Below, piece after piece: positions 28,301-37,986 of a DNA stretch of 64,000 bases. The translations under genes were made by a program, and so were the position numbers. The DNA comes from Candidatus Zixiibacteriota bacterium (GTDB lineage: Bacteria > Desulfobacterota > Binatia > UBA9968), in NCBI GenBank assembly GCA_035574315.1, contig DATLYW010000016.1, positions 62,001-126,000 of the forward strand, in the 5' to 3' direction. How positions within the stretch are numbered: the first letter of the stretch is position 1; every line of letters begins with the position of its first letter. The notes below the pieces were generated by a model. It made no database searches. It was given only the letters and a program-made list of their open reading frames with translations, and had not been told where the DNA came from.

Positions 28301-29322
28301 GTCGCTTCCAAGCCGAGAATCCGTGCCGCGTTTCGGCCGAGAATCTTTTCCCGGGCGGCATGGTCCAGCCCCAGCTCGTCGACGGCGCGCAGGCTGTTCT
28401 TCACCAGCAGGCACCCTTCCTCCGGACCGTACGGGTAATTGGTGCCGAGCACCAGCCGGTCCGGTCCGAAGAAATCGTACACGCAGCGGAGCGTGGAGGC
28501 GGGATGATCGGCGGTATCGACGTAGAAGCGCCGGAACAGATCCAGCGGGTTTTCCCGGAGCCCGTAGCGGCGGCGGATCTCTTCCGTCCTCCCCGTGTAT
28601 ATATTGATGGCCCGCTGCGCGAAGAAAGCCAGCACGCCGCCGACGTCCGCGACGACGAAGGGGATCTCGGGAAACCGTTCGACCACCCGCCCGTAGACCA
28701 GCCGGGTCATCGCCACCGTGCTGTCGAAGGCCCAGCCGAAGATCAGAGTGGGCATGATGTCGATCCCGGTGGCTGCCGTCGACAGCGGGGCCGTCGGATG
28801 GATATAGACCGGCAATCGATAGCGCGCCAGCCGCTCGTAGATGGGAAACAGCTCCTCGCGATCGAGCGGCTGTCCGTTGAGATTGGAGTAGCACCCGAAG
28901 CACTTCAGCCCCAGCTCCTTCACCGCCCGCTCCAGCTCGTCGAGCGAGTCCGGGATCGAGCATGTCGGCAGCGTGAAGCAGCCGACGAAGCGCCGCGGAT
29001 ACTTCCGGCACGCGTCCGCGATGGCGTCGTTGGCCGTCCGGGCGAGCCGGACGGCGGTCTCGCCTTCGAAACGGTCGGCTCCCGGAGCCGGGACGCTCAG
29101 GACGTGCACGTCGACCCCCAGGCGATCCATGTGCGCCAGCCGCTTCTCCCAGTCCCGTCCCTGGAACGTCGCCGTGTTGATGCGGCATCCCAGCTTCTTG
29201 TCGTAAAAGTAGCTCATGCCGCTGTCGGGATCGGGGTCCTCGAGCACCACTGCGCCGTCGGCTCGGTGCAGCTCGGCGATGTAGGTTTCGGGAAAAACGT
29301 GCGCCTGGAAATCGATGATCAT
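28297..29322 (-). CDS. Amidohydro_2 (ACMSD-like) protein with altered metal site
   Basis: A 341-aa TIM-barrel protein of the amidohydrolase-related decarboxylase/hydrolase group. The fold is clear (ADRFEGETAVRLARTANDAI, VYIHPTAPL with His175, RLVLGTNYPYG). The usual zinc ligands are changed: the DxHxH motif reads DFQAH (His6 to Gln), the AHGGG histidine is Asp226, and the final aspartate of GTDYP is Asn295. It may bind another metal, work metal-free, or be a partner of the intact homologue at 29342-30370. Overlaps ggt by 4 nt. Confidence 0.85.
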   Translation of the reverse strand: MIIDFQAHVFPETYIAELHRADGAVVLEDPDPDSGMSYFYDKKLGCRINTATFQGRDWEKRLAHMDRLGVDVHVLSVPAPGADRFEGETAVRLARTANDAIADACRKYPRRFVGCFTLPTCSIPDSLDELERAVKELGLKCFGCYSNLNGQPLDREELFPIYERLARYRLPVYIHPTAPLSTAATGIDIMPTLIFGWAFDSTVAMTRLVYGRVVERFPEIPFVVADVGGVLAFFAQRAINIYTGRTEEIRRRYGLRENPLDLFRRFYVDTADHPASTLRCVYDFFGPDRLVLGTNYPYGPEEGCLLVKNSLRAVDELGLDHAAREKILGRNAARILGLEAT

Positions 29323-29341
29323 CGATGGCTCCCCGCCGCGG

Positions 29342-30370
29342 TCAGAGGGCGTAGAGGGCCCGTGGATTGTCGCCCAGGATCCGGTCCACGATCCGCGGCT
29401 CGAGGCCGGCTTCCGATTTCAGGCGCCGCAGCGCCTCGATCTCGGATGAGGTGTCATTGTGCCCGTAATCGGTGCCGATCACCAGCGTGTCCTCGCCGCA
29501 GTACTTGAGCACGTACGGAAGATCGTCGTCGGTCTGGCACGCCACGTAAATACGGTTCTCCCGCAGCACGCTCGCCTGATCCACGGTGCGCCCCCGGCGC
29601 AAAGAACGTCGGGCATAATCGTGCAGCGCGTAGGGCACCCACTGCGCGCTCACCTCGATGAACGCGAAACGCGTCTTGGGAAACTGCTTCGGCACGTCGT
29701 TGTAGATCAGGTTGTGAAAGGACCCTACGACCGCCAGCTTGAACTTGCAGAAGCCGCACTCGTCGCTGAAGAAATCGTGGACGGCGAAGCTTCCCGTGGC
29801 GGAATGGACGCAGATGGGAAGATCGAGCCGCCCCGCCTCCTCGTAGAGCGGGAAGAAATACGGATCGCTCAGCCTGCGATCGGCTTCGAGCCCGCGCATG
29901 AAAATGCCGCAGGCGCCGTTCTCCTTGGCGAAGCGCGCCTCGCGCAGCGCCTGGTCCATCGACAGCAGCGGCAGCACCGCCACCCACCGCAGCCGGTCCG
30001 GCGCGCTCTTCCAGATGTCGATCAGCCAGCGGTTGTAGCTCCGCGTCACCGCCAGCTCCAGCTCGGGCTTGCGGGTGTACGGCCGCAGGAAAATCGTCGG
30101 ATAGAGCACCTGGACGTCGATGCCGAGTTCATCCATGTGACGGAGCCGCGCGCGGATATCTTCCATCTCCCTGGACTCGCGCGCAATCTCGCGACCGACG
30201 TTGCGCGCCTTGCCCAGGGTGAGGCCGTCGATCAGCCAGCTCTCGCCTCCGGAGTCCGGGTCGTCCGGAGTCGGAACGATGCGCGGCTTCCACGCGCGCT
30301 CCGATTCCAGCATGTAATCCCACGTGTGCTCGCTCTCCAGAACGTGCGCGTCGGCGTCGATCACCGTCAT
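29342..30370 (-). CDS. Amidohydro_2 family protein
   Basis: A 342-aa TIM-barrel amidohydrolase-related protein. N-terminal DADAH (residues 5-9) is the DxDxH variant common in soil-bacterial members; VHSATG supplies the next histidine and IGTDYGHND the conserved aspartate. Closest known activities in the superfamily are hydratase, decarboxylase and hydrolase reactions on aromatic or dicarboxylic acids. ATG at 30370 overlaps the stop of the small zinc-ribbon gene by 4 nt; a second homologue follows after 19 nt. The tandem pair is not a recent duplicate. Confidence 0.87.
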   Translation of the reverse strand: MTVIDADAHVLESEHTWDYMLESERAWKPRIVPTPDDPDSGGESWLIDGLTLGKARNVGREIARESREMEDIRARLRHMDELGIDVQVLYPTIFLRPYTRKPELELAVTRSYNRWLIDIWKSAPDRLRWVAVLPLLSMDQALREARFAKENGACGIFMRGLEADRRLSDPYFFPLYEEAGRLDLPICVHSATGSFAVHDFFSDECGFCKFKLAVVGSFHNLIYNDVPKQFPKTRFAFIEVSAQWVPYALHDYARRSLRRGRTVDQASVLRENRIYVACQTDDDLPYVLKYCGEDTLVIGTDYGHNDTSSEIEALRRLKSEAGLEPRIVDRILGDNPRALYAL

Positions 30371-30591
30371 GCTAAACCACCTCCCGGTTTTACCCCGCGT
30401 TGCGAGCGCAACGCCGTCGCCCCGCCCTTCTCCGTCTTCGAGCCGACCGATTGGTTGCAGCCCTGGCAAGTATAGTCGTACAGCTCGCCGTCCGGCAGGA
30501 CGAGGAGCAGTCGTTGTCGGACGGGCATCGCCTTGCGGCACCGGTCGCAATAGAGCAAGGCCGCGTTGAATTGCTCGAAGGTCCTCTCCAT
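30367..30591 (-). CDS. Small zinc-ribbon protein
   Basis: A 74-aa cytoplasmic protein with CDRC (Cys15, Cys18) and CQGC (Cys42, Cys45), a spacing suited to one zinc ribbon, and a basic Gly-rich tail. I do not recognise a named family. Translationally coupled to the amidohydrolase downstream (ATGA overlap), 12 nt after the EF-G2-like gene upstream. A role as metal-binding partner or regulator of the amidohydrolases is only suggested by coupling. Confidence 0.75.
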   Translation of the reverse strand: MERTFEQFNAALLYCDRCRKAMPVRQRLLLVLPDGELYDYTCQGCNQSVGSKTEKGGATALRSQRGVKPGGGLA

Positions 30592-30603
30592 AAGACCGCA
30601 CCC

Positions 30604-32718
30604 TCAATGAGACGAAGCTTTGCTCTCGCCGTGCTGCTCCCCCGCCTGACGCGCCCTGGCCTCCTTGATCACCTTCTCCGCCAGGTGGGGCGGCACTTCT
30701 TCGTAGTGGGAGAACTCCAGCTGAAACTCGCCCCGGCCGCTCGTCAGCGAGCGCAGGTCGGGAGCGTACTTCAAAACCTCCGCCATCGGGACCTTCGCCT
30801 TGATGATCTGGTTGTGCCCCTTGCTGTCCACCCCGAGGACCTTGCCGCGGCGGCTGTTCAAATCGCCGATCACGTCGCCCATGCATTCCTCGGGCACGGT
30901 GACCTCGATGTTCATGATCGGCTCGAGCAGGACCGGCTTGGCTTTTTCCACGGCGTTCTTGAACCCGATCGACGCGGCGATCTTGAACGCCATGTCCGAG
31001 GAGTCGACGTCGTGATACGAGCCGTCGTAGAGCGTCACGCGGATGTCGACCATTGGATAACCCGCCAGATAGCCTGCGGCCATCGCCTCGCGAACCCCTT
31101 TCTCCACCGCGGGAATGTAATTCCGCGGGATGGCGCCGCCGACGATCTGGTCGACGAACTCGAAGCCCTTGCCGTGGGGCAGCGGCTCCACCTTCAACCA
31201 GGTGTCGCCGTACTGGCCCCGCCCGCCCGTCTGCTTCTTGAGCTTACCCTGGGCGCTCGCGGTCGCCCGAATGGTTTCCTTGTAGGGAACCTTGGGCGCC
31301 TTCAGCACGACCTCGGCGCCGTACTTCCGCTTGAGTTTCTCGACGATGATCTCGACGTGCTGCTGCCCCATCCCGGAGAGAATGAAGTCGCGCGTCTCTT
31401 CGTCCCGGTGGACCTCGATGGTCGGATCCTCTTCCATCATGCGCTGCAACCCTTGCGGAACCTTCTCTTCGTCCGCCTTGGACTTCGGCTCCAGCGCGAA
31501 AGAAATCACCGGCGCGAAGTGCACGGCTCCCGGATACTGAATCGGGGCCTTTTCATCGCACAACGTGTCTCCCGTGGCGACGTCCTTGAGCTTCGCCGCC
31601 GCCACGATCTCGCCCGCGATCGCCTCCTTGACGGCCTCCTGCCGCTTGCCTTCGAGCCGGAACAGATGGCCGATTTTTTCCCGGCTCTGCTTTCCCGGGT
31701 TGTAACAGCTCGTGTCGGAAGCGACCCGTCCCGACATCACCCGCATCACCGAAAGCTTGCCGGCGAACGGGTCGATGATGGTCTTGAAGACGTAGGCCGA
31801 AAAAGGCTCGGCCGGATCCATTTTCCTTTTGACCGGCTTTCCGCTTGTCGGCTCTTTCCCTTCCGGCTCCCTCTCGTCCAGCGGCGACGGCAGATAATCC
31901 ACCACGGCGTCGAGCAGCTGAACGACGCCGATCAGGCGCGCCGCCGAGCCGTAAAGGATCGGGAAGATCTTTCCCTGGCACGTTCCCGAGCGGATCGCCT
32001 GCTTCAGCTCCTCCTCGGACAGCTCTCCGCCGTCGAGGTATTTCTCCAGCAACGCGTCGTCGAGCTCGGCGACGCTCTCGACGAGCTTTTGCCGCGCTTC
32101 CGCGGCCGCGTCCGCCAGCTCCGGCGGGATCTCCCCTTCCGTGAATCTGCCCGTGTCGCCTTCGTAGACGCAGGCCCGCATCGAGGGCAGGTCGATCACG
32201 CCCTGGAACTGACCCTGCGACCCGATCGGGATCTGGAGCGGAACGCCTTTCGCCTCCAGCCCGTCGAGGAGCGGCTTGAGCCGCTCGCCCACGTTGGCGG
32301 GCTCGTGGTCCATCTTGGCCACGAACAGCAGCCGGCTCACGCCCACCTCGTTCGCCCGGTCCCACAACCGCTCCGACTCCACGCGCAAGCCGACGGACGG
32401 GTTCAGCACGAAGATCGCCCCGCCGAACGCCCGCACGCAGTTAATCGTATCGACCAGGAACGCGGCGTAACCGGGCGTGTCGACCAGCTGCATCGGGTGT
32501 TTTTTCCACGCCAGGGAATGAAACGCCGTCGAGATCGACGTGAGATGTTTCGTCTCCTCCGGCTCGAAATCGAGGACCGACGTTCCGTCCTGGACTTTTC
32601 CCAGCCGCGAGGTGGCTCCGGCGACGAACAGCATCGCCTCGCCGAGAGACGTCTTCCCGCAGCCTCCCTGCCCGAGAAGTCCCACGATTCGCAACCTGTC
32701 CAGCTCCGCGGTAGCCAT
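30604..32718 (-). CDS. EF-G2-like translational GTPase with atypical G motifs
   Basis: A 704-aa elongation factor G paralogue. P-loop GQGGCGKTS at residues 16-24, switch II DTPGY at 80-84 in place of DTPGH, and the guanine-specificity motif reads AKMD (134-137) instead of NKMD. Domains II-V of EF-G follow, including GGRGQYGDTWLKVEP and the C-terminal GDLNSRRGKVLG loop. The Tyr for His change is a known trait of the EF-G2-like subfamily, so it is probably not the main translocase; the lost Asn is more unusual. Function of the subfamily is not settled. No ribosomal protein genes nearby. Confidence 0.88.
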   Translation of the reverse strand: MATAELDRLRIVGLLGQGGCGKTSLGEAMLFVAGATSRLGKVQDGTSVLDFEPEETKHLTSISTAFHSLAWKKHPMQLVDTPGYAAFLVDTINCVRAFGGAIFVLNPSVGLRVESERLWDRANEVGVSRLLFVAKMDHEPANVGERLKPLLDGLEAKGVPLQIPIGSQGQFQGVIDLPSMRACVYEGDTGRFTEGEIPPELADAAAEARQKLVESVAELDDALLEKYLDGGELSEEELKQAIRSGTCQGKIFPILYGSAARLIGVVQLLDAVVDYLPSPLDEREPEGKEPTSGKPVKRKMDPAEPFSAYVFKTIIDPFAGKLSVMRVMSGRVASDTSCYNPGKQSREKIGHLFRLEGKRQEAVKEAIAGEIVAAAKLKDVATGDTLCDEKAPIQYPGAVHFAPVISFALEPKSKADEEKVPQGLQRMMEEDPTIEVHRDEETRDFILSGMGQQHVEIIVEKLKRKYGAEVVLKAPKVPYKETIRATASAQGKLKKQTGGRGQYGDTWLKVEPLPHGKGFEFVDQIVGGAIPRNYIPAVEKGVREAMAAGYLAGYPMVDIRVTLYDGSYHDVDSSDMAFKIAASIGFKNAVEKAKPVLLEPIMNIEVTVPEECMGDVIGDLNSRRGKVLGVDSKGHNQIIKAKVPMAEVLKYAPDLRSLTSGRGEFQLEFSHYEEVPPHLAEKVIKEARARQAGEQHGESKASSH

Positions 32719-32777
32719 AACGCAAGTCTCCCTGCAAGTGTCCTTACCGCCGCCTGTCTACCCCGATCGCGCCCCCC

Positions 32778-33542
32778 TCACGTCGAGTTTCTCTCGTGGA
32801 TGATCCGCAGGCCGTCCAGCGTCAGGAACTCGTCCACCTCGTCGATCGTCTCGCACTCCGAGGCGAGAAGCGGCGCCAGCCCCCCCGTGGCGACCACCTT
32901 GGCCTGTGCTCCCTGCTCTCGCTGCATGCGCCGGACGATGCCGTCGACCAGCCCGACGTATCCATAGTAGATGCCCGCCTGGATCGACTGCACGGTGTTT
33001 TTCCCGACGGTCTCTTTCGGCCGGACGATCTCGATTCGCGGCAGCTTCGAGGCCCGCTGCACCAGGGCCTCCAGGGAAATCAGGAGCCCCGGTGCGATCG
33101 CCCCTCCGAGATATTCTCCCTTTTTCGAGATACAATCCACGGTGGTTGCGGTGCCGAAGTCGACGACGATGCAGGGCCCGCGGTACTTTTCGTACGCGGC
33201 GACGCCGTTGACGATGCGGTCCGCTCCCACGTCCTTGGGGCTGTCGTAGAGAATCGGCATGCCGGTTTTGATCCCCGGCCCGACGAAAAGCGGCTCGCGC
33301 TTGAAAAATTTGGCCGCCCATTCGTGGGTCACGCCGACCATGGGAGGGACCACGCAGGAAACCGCGATGGCGTCGACCTGCTGGCACCGGAATCCCTCCC
33401 AGGAAACCAGCTGCGCGATCAGCACGCCGTATTCGTCGGCGGTCCGATCCGCCGTGACCAGGCGCCAGTGCGTGATCAGATTTCTGCCGTCGTAGAGGCC
33501 GAGAACGATGTTGGTGTTGCCGATGTCGATCGCAAGCAGCAT
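32778..33542 (-). CDS. coaX: Type III pantothenate kinase
   Basis: First step of CoA synthesis: phosphorylates pantothenate (254 aa). ASKHA-fold motifs DIGNTN at residues 6-11, [12 protein letters not shown] and [10 protein letters not shown] are intact; CoaX enzymes need a monovalent cation and resist CoA feedback. ATG 33542 begins two nt before the birA stop, and the birA-coaX order is widespread. Confidence 0.95.
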   Translation of the reverse strand: MLLAIDIGNTNIVLGLYDGRNLITHWRLVTADRTADEYGVLIAQLVSWEGFRCQQVDAIAVSCVVPPMVGVTHEWAAKFFKREPLFVGPGIKTGMPILYDSPKDVGADRIVNGVAAYEKYRGPCIVVDFGTATTVDCISKKGEYLGGAIAPGLLISLEALVQRASKLPRIEIVRPKETVGKNTVQSIQAGIYYGYVGLVDGIVRRMQREQGAQAKVVATGGLAPLLASECETIDEVDEFLTLDGLRIIHERNST

Positions 33543-33544
33543 GG

Positions 33545-34387
33545 CTATGCGGCACCGTCCTCGACGGGAGTCACGTCCCCTGCCAGCACTCGCCGAATCG
33601 TTCCCGACGCCTCCTCCAGCAGCAACGCGCCTTCGGCATCGATGCCCCGGGCCCGCCCCACCACCGTCTCCTCGAGCATCACGGCGCGAACGGTTCGGCC
33701 CCGCAGCCAGAAACGCTCCTCCCAACGGGCGGCGATGCCGGCGAAGCCCGAATCCTGGAGTTCTCCATAGCACCGGTCGAGGTCCTGAATCAATCTCTGC
33801 GCCAGCCGCTCACGGGAGACGGCCGAGCCGTTCTGCGCCATGATCGAGGTCGCCCGCTCGCGAATGGCTTCGGGCATCGCTTCCGTCGGATAATTCACGT
33901 TGACGCCGATTCCGAGCACCACGAAATCCACGCGATCGGAACGGCACGACGACTCAGTCAGGATGCCGGCGAGCTTCTTGCCTCCCGCGAGGACGTCGTT
34001 GGGCCATTTGATCTCCGGAGTGACCGGCATGAACGCGGCCAGGCTGTCCGTCACGGCCACCGCTGCGGTCAGCGTCAGCTGCGCCGCATGGGCCGGGTCC
34101 AGCCGCGGGCGCAGCACGAGCGAGAAATAGAGGTTGCAGAAAGGCGGCGACACCCAGCTGCGGCCCAGTCGCCCCCGGCCCTGCGTTTGCCCCTCGGCGA
34201 TGACGATCTCGCCGTCTTCTGCGCCCATCTCGGCGAGCCGCCGCGCCCACGCGTTGGTCGATGAAATTTCCGAGAAATAGTGGATTTTCCTGCCCAGCCG
34301 CCGCGTCCCCAGAGCTCCGGCCGCGAGGCTCGAGACGTCGAGCGGATCTCCCGGAGCAGCGACGCCGGGCCAACGTTCAGCGCCCAT
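33545..34387 (-). CDS. birA: Biotin--[acetyl-CoA-carboxylase] ligase, no DNA-binding domain
   Basis: Attaches biotin to carboxylase carrier lysines (280 aa). The biotinyl-AMP loop GRGRLGRSW is at residues 70-78 and KWPNDV near 128 binds biotin. The N-terminus lacks the winged helix of bifunctional BirA, so it should not repress biotin genes. Overlaps nadC by 11 nt. Confidence 0.95.
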   Translation of the reverse strand: MGAERWPGVAAPGDPLDVSSLAAGALGTRRLGRKIHYFSEISSTNAWARRLAEMGAEDGEIVIAEGQTQGRGRLGRSWVSPPFCNLYFSLVLRPRLDPAHAAQLTLTAAVAVTDSLAAFMPVTPEIKWPNDVLAGGKKLAGILTESSCRSDRVDFVVLGIGVNVNYPTEAMPEAIRERATSIMAQNGSAVSRERLAQRLIQDLDRCYGELQDSGFAGIAARWEERFWLRGRTVRAVMLEETVVGRARGIDAEGALLLEEASGTIRRVLAGDVTPVEDGAA

Positions 34388-35228
34388 GCATCGTGATTTT
34401 CATGTTGAAGTCGACCACCGGCGCGGAATGGGTGAGCGCGCCGGAGGAGATGAAATCGACGCCCGTGGCTGCGACCTGCCGGATGTTCTCCAGGGTAATC
34501 CCCCCCGATGCCTCCACCCACGCGCGCTTGTTGACCAGCCGAACCGCTTCGGTCATCTCGGCGATCGACATGTTGTCGAGCATGATGACGTCGGCGCCGG
34601 CCTCGACCGCTTCCCGAACCTGCGCCAGATTGCTTGTCTCGACCTCCACCTTGGCCATGAACGGCGCGTGGCGCCGGACAGCCTTCACGGCTTCGGCGAT
34701 CGAGCCGGTGGCCTCGATATGGTTGTCTTTGACCAGCGCCGCGTCGTAGAGGCCGATGCGGTGATTGGTCCCGCCTCCCATCCTGACCGCGTATTTTTCG
34801 AGCGTTCTGAGCCCCGGAGTGGTTTTCCGCGTGTCGAGCACCTTGCACGGAAAATCCTTGACCGCCTCCACGTATTTGCGGGTCAGCGTCGCGGTTCCCG
34901 AAAGACGCTGGAGAAAATTGAGCGCCGTTCGTTCCGCGAGCAGCAACGCGCGGACCGGCCCCTCGGCTTCCGCCACTACGGTCCCTTCGTCGACCGGCGT
35001 TCCGTCCTTGGTAAAGAGGCGAACCACCACCTTGGGATCGATGAAGTAGAAGATGCGGTCGAGCAGCACCAGCCCGGCGACCACCCCCTTCTTTTTTGCG
35101 CGAAACAGCCCCTTTCCCTGGCAATCCGCCGAGATCGTCGCCATCGTCGCCAGATCGCCCGCGCCGATATCCTCGTCCAGAGCGTCCCGTATCAGCCGCT
35201 CGATCTGGGGGCTTACAAGGATATCCAT
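34377..35228 (-). CDS. nadC: Nicotinate-nucleotide pyrophosphorylase (carboxylating)
   Basis: Quinolinate phosphoribosyltransferase of de novo NAD synthesis (283 aa). LDTRKTTPGLRTLEKYAV, MGGGTNHRIGLYDAALVKDNHI and the EVETSNL motif are diagnostic and complete. Start ATG at 35228 is four nt downstream of the valS stop. No nadA or nadB in the window. Confidence 0.96.
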   Translation of the reverse strand: MDILVSPQIERLIRDALDEDIGAGDLATMATISADCQGKGLFRAKKKGVVAGLVLLDRIFYFIDPKVVVRLFTKDGTPVDEGTVVAEAEGPVRALLLAERTALNFLQRLSGTATLTRKYVEAVKDFPCKVLDTRKTTPGLRTLEKYAVRMGGGTNHRIGLYDAALVKDNHIEATGSIAEAVKAVRRHAPFMAKVEVETSNLAQVREAVEAGADVIMLDNMSIAEMTEAVRLVNKRAWVEASGGITLENIRQVAATGVDFISSGALTHSAPVVDFNMKITMHGR

Positions 35229-35232
35229 ACGC

Positions 35233-37983
35233 CTAGCTCCTTTCTTCCGCGGCGGCGCCCAGTCGTTCCAGACTCCGGTTGAGCGCGCGGAGCTTCTCCC
35301 CGTAGCGCCCCGCCTTGTCGCGCTCGCTTTCGACCACATCCGGCCTGGCCTTCGCCAGGAACTCCCGGTTGGCAAGCTTCTTCCGAACGCGGTCGAGCTC
35401 CGCCTCGAGCTTTCGTATCTCCCTCATCAGGCGCGCTTTTTCCTCCGCGATATTCACGAGGTCGCCCAGGGGAACAAAGATCTGCGTGGAGCCCACCACG
35501 GCCGCGGCCGCGTTTTTGAGCTCGGCCCCCGGCTCGGCTGGCGCCCATACGGCGCGCGCGAGAGCGCGCAGGTACGGCTCGTACCGCCGCAGCAGCCGCA
35601 GCTCGTCGGCCGGCCCGGCGAACGAGACGCGGACCTCCCGCCCGGGAGGGCAGTTCGTTTCGGTCCGCAAGTTCCGGATGGCCCGGATCGCGCCGGTGAC
35701 GAACTCCATCTCGCGCTCGATCTCCTGGTCGATCCGCTCCGGGATGACCCGCGGATAAGGCTGGACCATGATCGTCTCCCGGTGGTCGGAAAGGCCCCTT
35801 CGCCTTCTGAGGCTCTGCCAGATCTCCTCGGTCACGAACGGCATGACCGGATGGAGCAGGAGCAGAATCTGCTCGAGGACCTCGACGAGGATCGCTCGGC
35901 TGGCTCTCGACGCCGCCTCGCGGTCTCCGCCCAGCGGCACCTTGCTCATCTCGATGTACCAGTCGCAGAACTCGTGCCAGGTGAACTGGTAAAGCGCGTT
36001 GGCGTAATCGTTGAACCGGTAGCTGTCGAGCGCCTCCCGCGCCGCGCGGATCGTAGCGGCGAGCCGCGATCGAATCCAGCGCTCCGCGGCGCCAAGATCC
36101 TCCTCTCTCGCAACATCCGGCCCCTCGGCGCCAACGTTCATCAGGACGAAGCGGGCTGCGTTCCACAGCTTGTTAACGAAGTTCTGGTATCCCGCGATGC
36201 GCTCCTCGGCCAGCTTGATGTCCCGCCCCATGGCCGCCATCGCCGCCAGGGTGAAGCGAAAAGCATCGGTCCCGTACCGCTCCATGACCTCGAGCGGATC
36301 GATTACGTTGCCCTTCGATTTCGACATCTTCTGTCCCAGCTCGTCGCGCACCAGAGCGTGGATGTAGACCTCCCGGAACGGAACCTCGCCCGTGAACTTG
36401 AGCGCCATCATGATCATGCGCGCGACCCAGAAAAACAGGATATCGAAGCCGGTGACCAGGGCTGAGGTGGGGTAGTAGCGGCGGAAATCCTCGGTGTCCT
36501 GCGGCCATCCGAGCGTGGAAAACGGCCATAGAGCCGAAGAGAACCAGGTGTCCAGAACATCGGGGTCCTGAATCAGCTCGCTGCCGCCGCAACGCGGGCA
36601 CGCGGACGGGGCGAGGCGCGCAACGATCGGACGTGCGCTTTTCCCCAGCATCGTGCCGCTCCGTCCGTCGTCGAGGATGTTCTCGGCGTCGCAGGTCCGG
36701 CAGTACCATGCCGGAATCTGGTGACCCCACCAGATCTGCCTGGAAATGCACCAGTCCTTGATGTTCTCCATCCAGGCGAAATAAGAATGGCTCCAGCCCT
36801 CGGGAAAAATCCGGACTCGCCCGTCGCGCACCGCGCGGATCGCCGGCTCGGCCAGCGGCTTGACGCGGACGAACCACTGCGGCGTCGAGTACGGCTCGAC
36901 CACGGTCTGGCAGCGATAGCAACGCCCCACCGCCAGCCGATACTCCTCCACCTTCTCGAGCAGACCCTGCTGGCGCAACTCCTCGACGATCTGACGCCTC
37001 GCCTCGAACCGATCCCGGCCGTGATAACGCGAGATCCAGTCTCCGCTCTCGCCTCGAGCGGTGAACGCCGCGCCGTCGATCCTCGCGTCGGCGTCGAAGA
37101 TGCTGATCCGGTCGAGATGGAAGCGCGCGCCGATCTCGAAATCGTTGAAGTCGTGGCCCGGGGTGATCTTCAACACCCCGGTGCCGAAAGCCGGATCGAC
37201 GTAAGCGTCGAAGAGCAGCGGCACGACCCGCCCCGTGATGGGCAGCCGGACGTTGCGGCCCGCGAATCGGCGGTATCGCTCGTCGTCCGGATGAGCTGCG
37301 ACAGCCGTGTCGCCCAGCATCGTTTCCGGGCGCGTGGTTGCGACCACCAGCCATTCCCCGGGGTCGTCGGCGAACGGATAGCGGATGTACCAGAGAGAGC
37401 CGGCCGTTTCCTCGTGCACGACCTCGATGTCCGCCAGTGCGGTCTTGCACCGCGGGCACCAGTTGACGAGCCGTTCCGCTCGATAGAGAAGGTCGTCCTC
37501 CCACAGCCGCACGAACGCCTCGCGCACCGCGTTCGAGAGACCCTCGTCCATCGTGAACCGCTCGTGCTTCCAATCGCAGGAAACGCCCAGGGCCTTGAGC
37601 TGCTGAAGGATCACGCTCCCGGCCTCCCGTTTCCAGGACCACACTTCCTCGATGAATTTCTCCCGACCGAGCTGTTGACGCGTCAGACCCCGGGCCGCCA
37701 GCCGGCGCTCGACGACGTTCTGGGTCGCGATTCCCGCGTGGTCGGTGCCCGGAACCCAAAGGACGCTCAGGCCGTCCATCCGTTTGTAGCGGCACAGGAT
37801 GTCTTGAAGGGTATTGTTCAACGCGTGGCCCATGTGCAACGAGCCGGTTACGTTGGGGGGTGGAATCACCATGGAGTAGTAACCGGCTTTGCCCTCCGCC
37901 GGCTCGAATACGCCCAGGCGCATCCAGTGCTCGTACCACTTGGCCTCGACCTGTTTATGACTGTAGGTTTTTGACAGCTCCAT
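35233..37983 (-). CDS. valS: Valyl-tRNA synthetase
   Basis: Class I aminoacyl-tRNA synthetase, 916 aa. HMGH at residues 50-53 in PPNVTGSLHMGHAL is the HIGH motif; KMSKSKGN is the second signature; the CP1 editing domain and the C-terminal coiled-coil arm that grips tRNA-Val are present. Three nt after the pseudo-receiver gene, four before nadC. Confidence 0.97.
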   Translation of the reverse strand: MELSKTYSHKQVEAKWYEHWMRLGVFEPAEGKAGYYSMVIPPPNVTGSLHMGHALNNTLQDILCRYKRMDGLSVLWVPGTDHAGIATQNVVERRLAARGLTRQQLGREKFIEEVWSWKREAGSVILQQLKALGVSCDWKHERFTMDEGLSNAVREAFVRLWEDDLLYRAERLVNWCPRCKTALADIEVVHEETAGSLWYIRYPFADDPGEWLVVATTRPETMLGDTAVAAHPDDERYRRFAGRNVRLPITGRVVPLLFDAYVDPAFGTGVLKITPGHDFNDFEIGARFHLDRISIFDADARIDGAAFTARGESGDWISRYHGRDRFEARRQIVEELRQQGLLEKVEEYRLAVGRCYRCQTVVEPYSTPQWFVRVKPLAEPAIRAVRDGRVRIFPEGWSHSYFAWMENIKDWCISRQIWWGHQIPAWYCRTCDAENILDDGRSGTMLGKSARPIVARLAPSACPRCGGSELIQDPDVLDTWFSSALWPFSTLGWPQDTEDFRRYYPTSALVTGFDILFFWVARMIMMALKFTGEVPFREVYIHALVRDELGQKMSKSKGNVIDPLEVMERYGTDAFRFTLAAMAAMGRDIKLAEERIAGYQNFVNKLWNAARFVLMNVGAEGPDVAREEDLGAAERWIRSRLAATIRAAREALDSYRFNDYANALYQFTWHEFCDWYIEMSKVPLGGDREAASRASRAILVEVLEQILLLLHPVMPFVTEEIWQSLRRRRGLSDHRETIMVQPYPRVIPERIDQEIEREMEFVTGAIRAIRNLRTETNCPPGREVRVSFAGPADELRLLRRYEPYLRALARAVWAPAEPGAELKNAAAAVVGSTQIFVPLGDLVNIAEEKARLMREIRKLEAELDRVRKKLANREFLAKARPDVVESERDKAGRYGEKLRALNRSLERLGAAAEERS

Positions 37984-37986
37984 GGG

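Noticed and set aside
30400..32967. Open plus-strand frame of about 855 codons opposite the EF-G2-like gene
   Set aside because: No recognisable protein motif; it mirrors a clear GTPase on the other strand.
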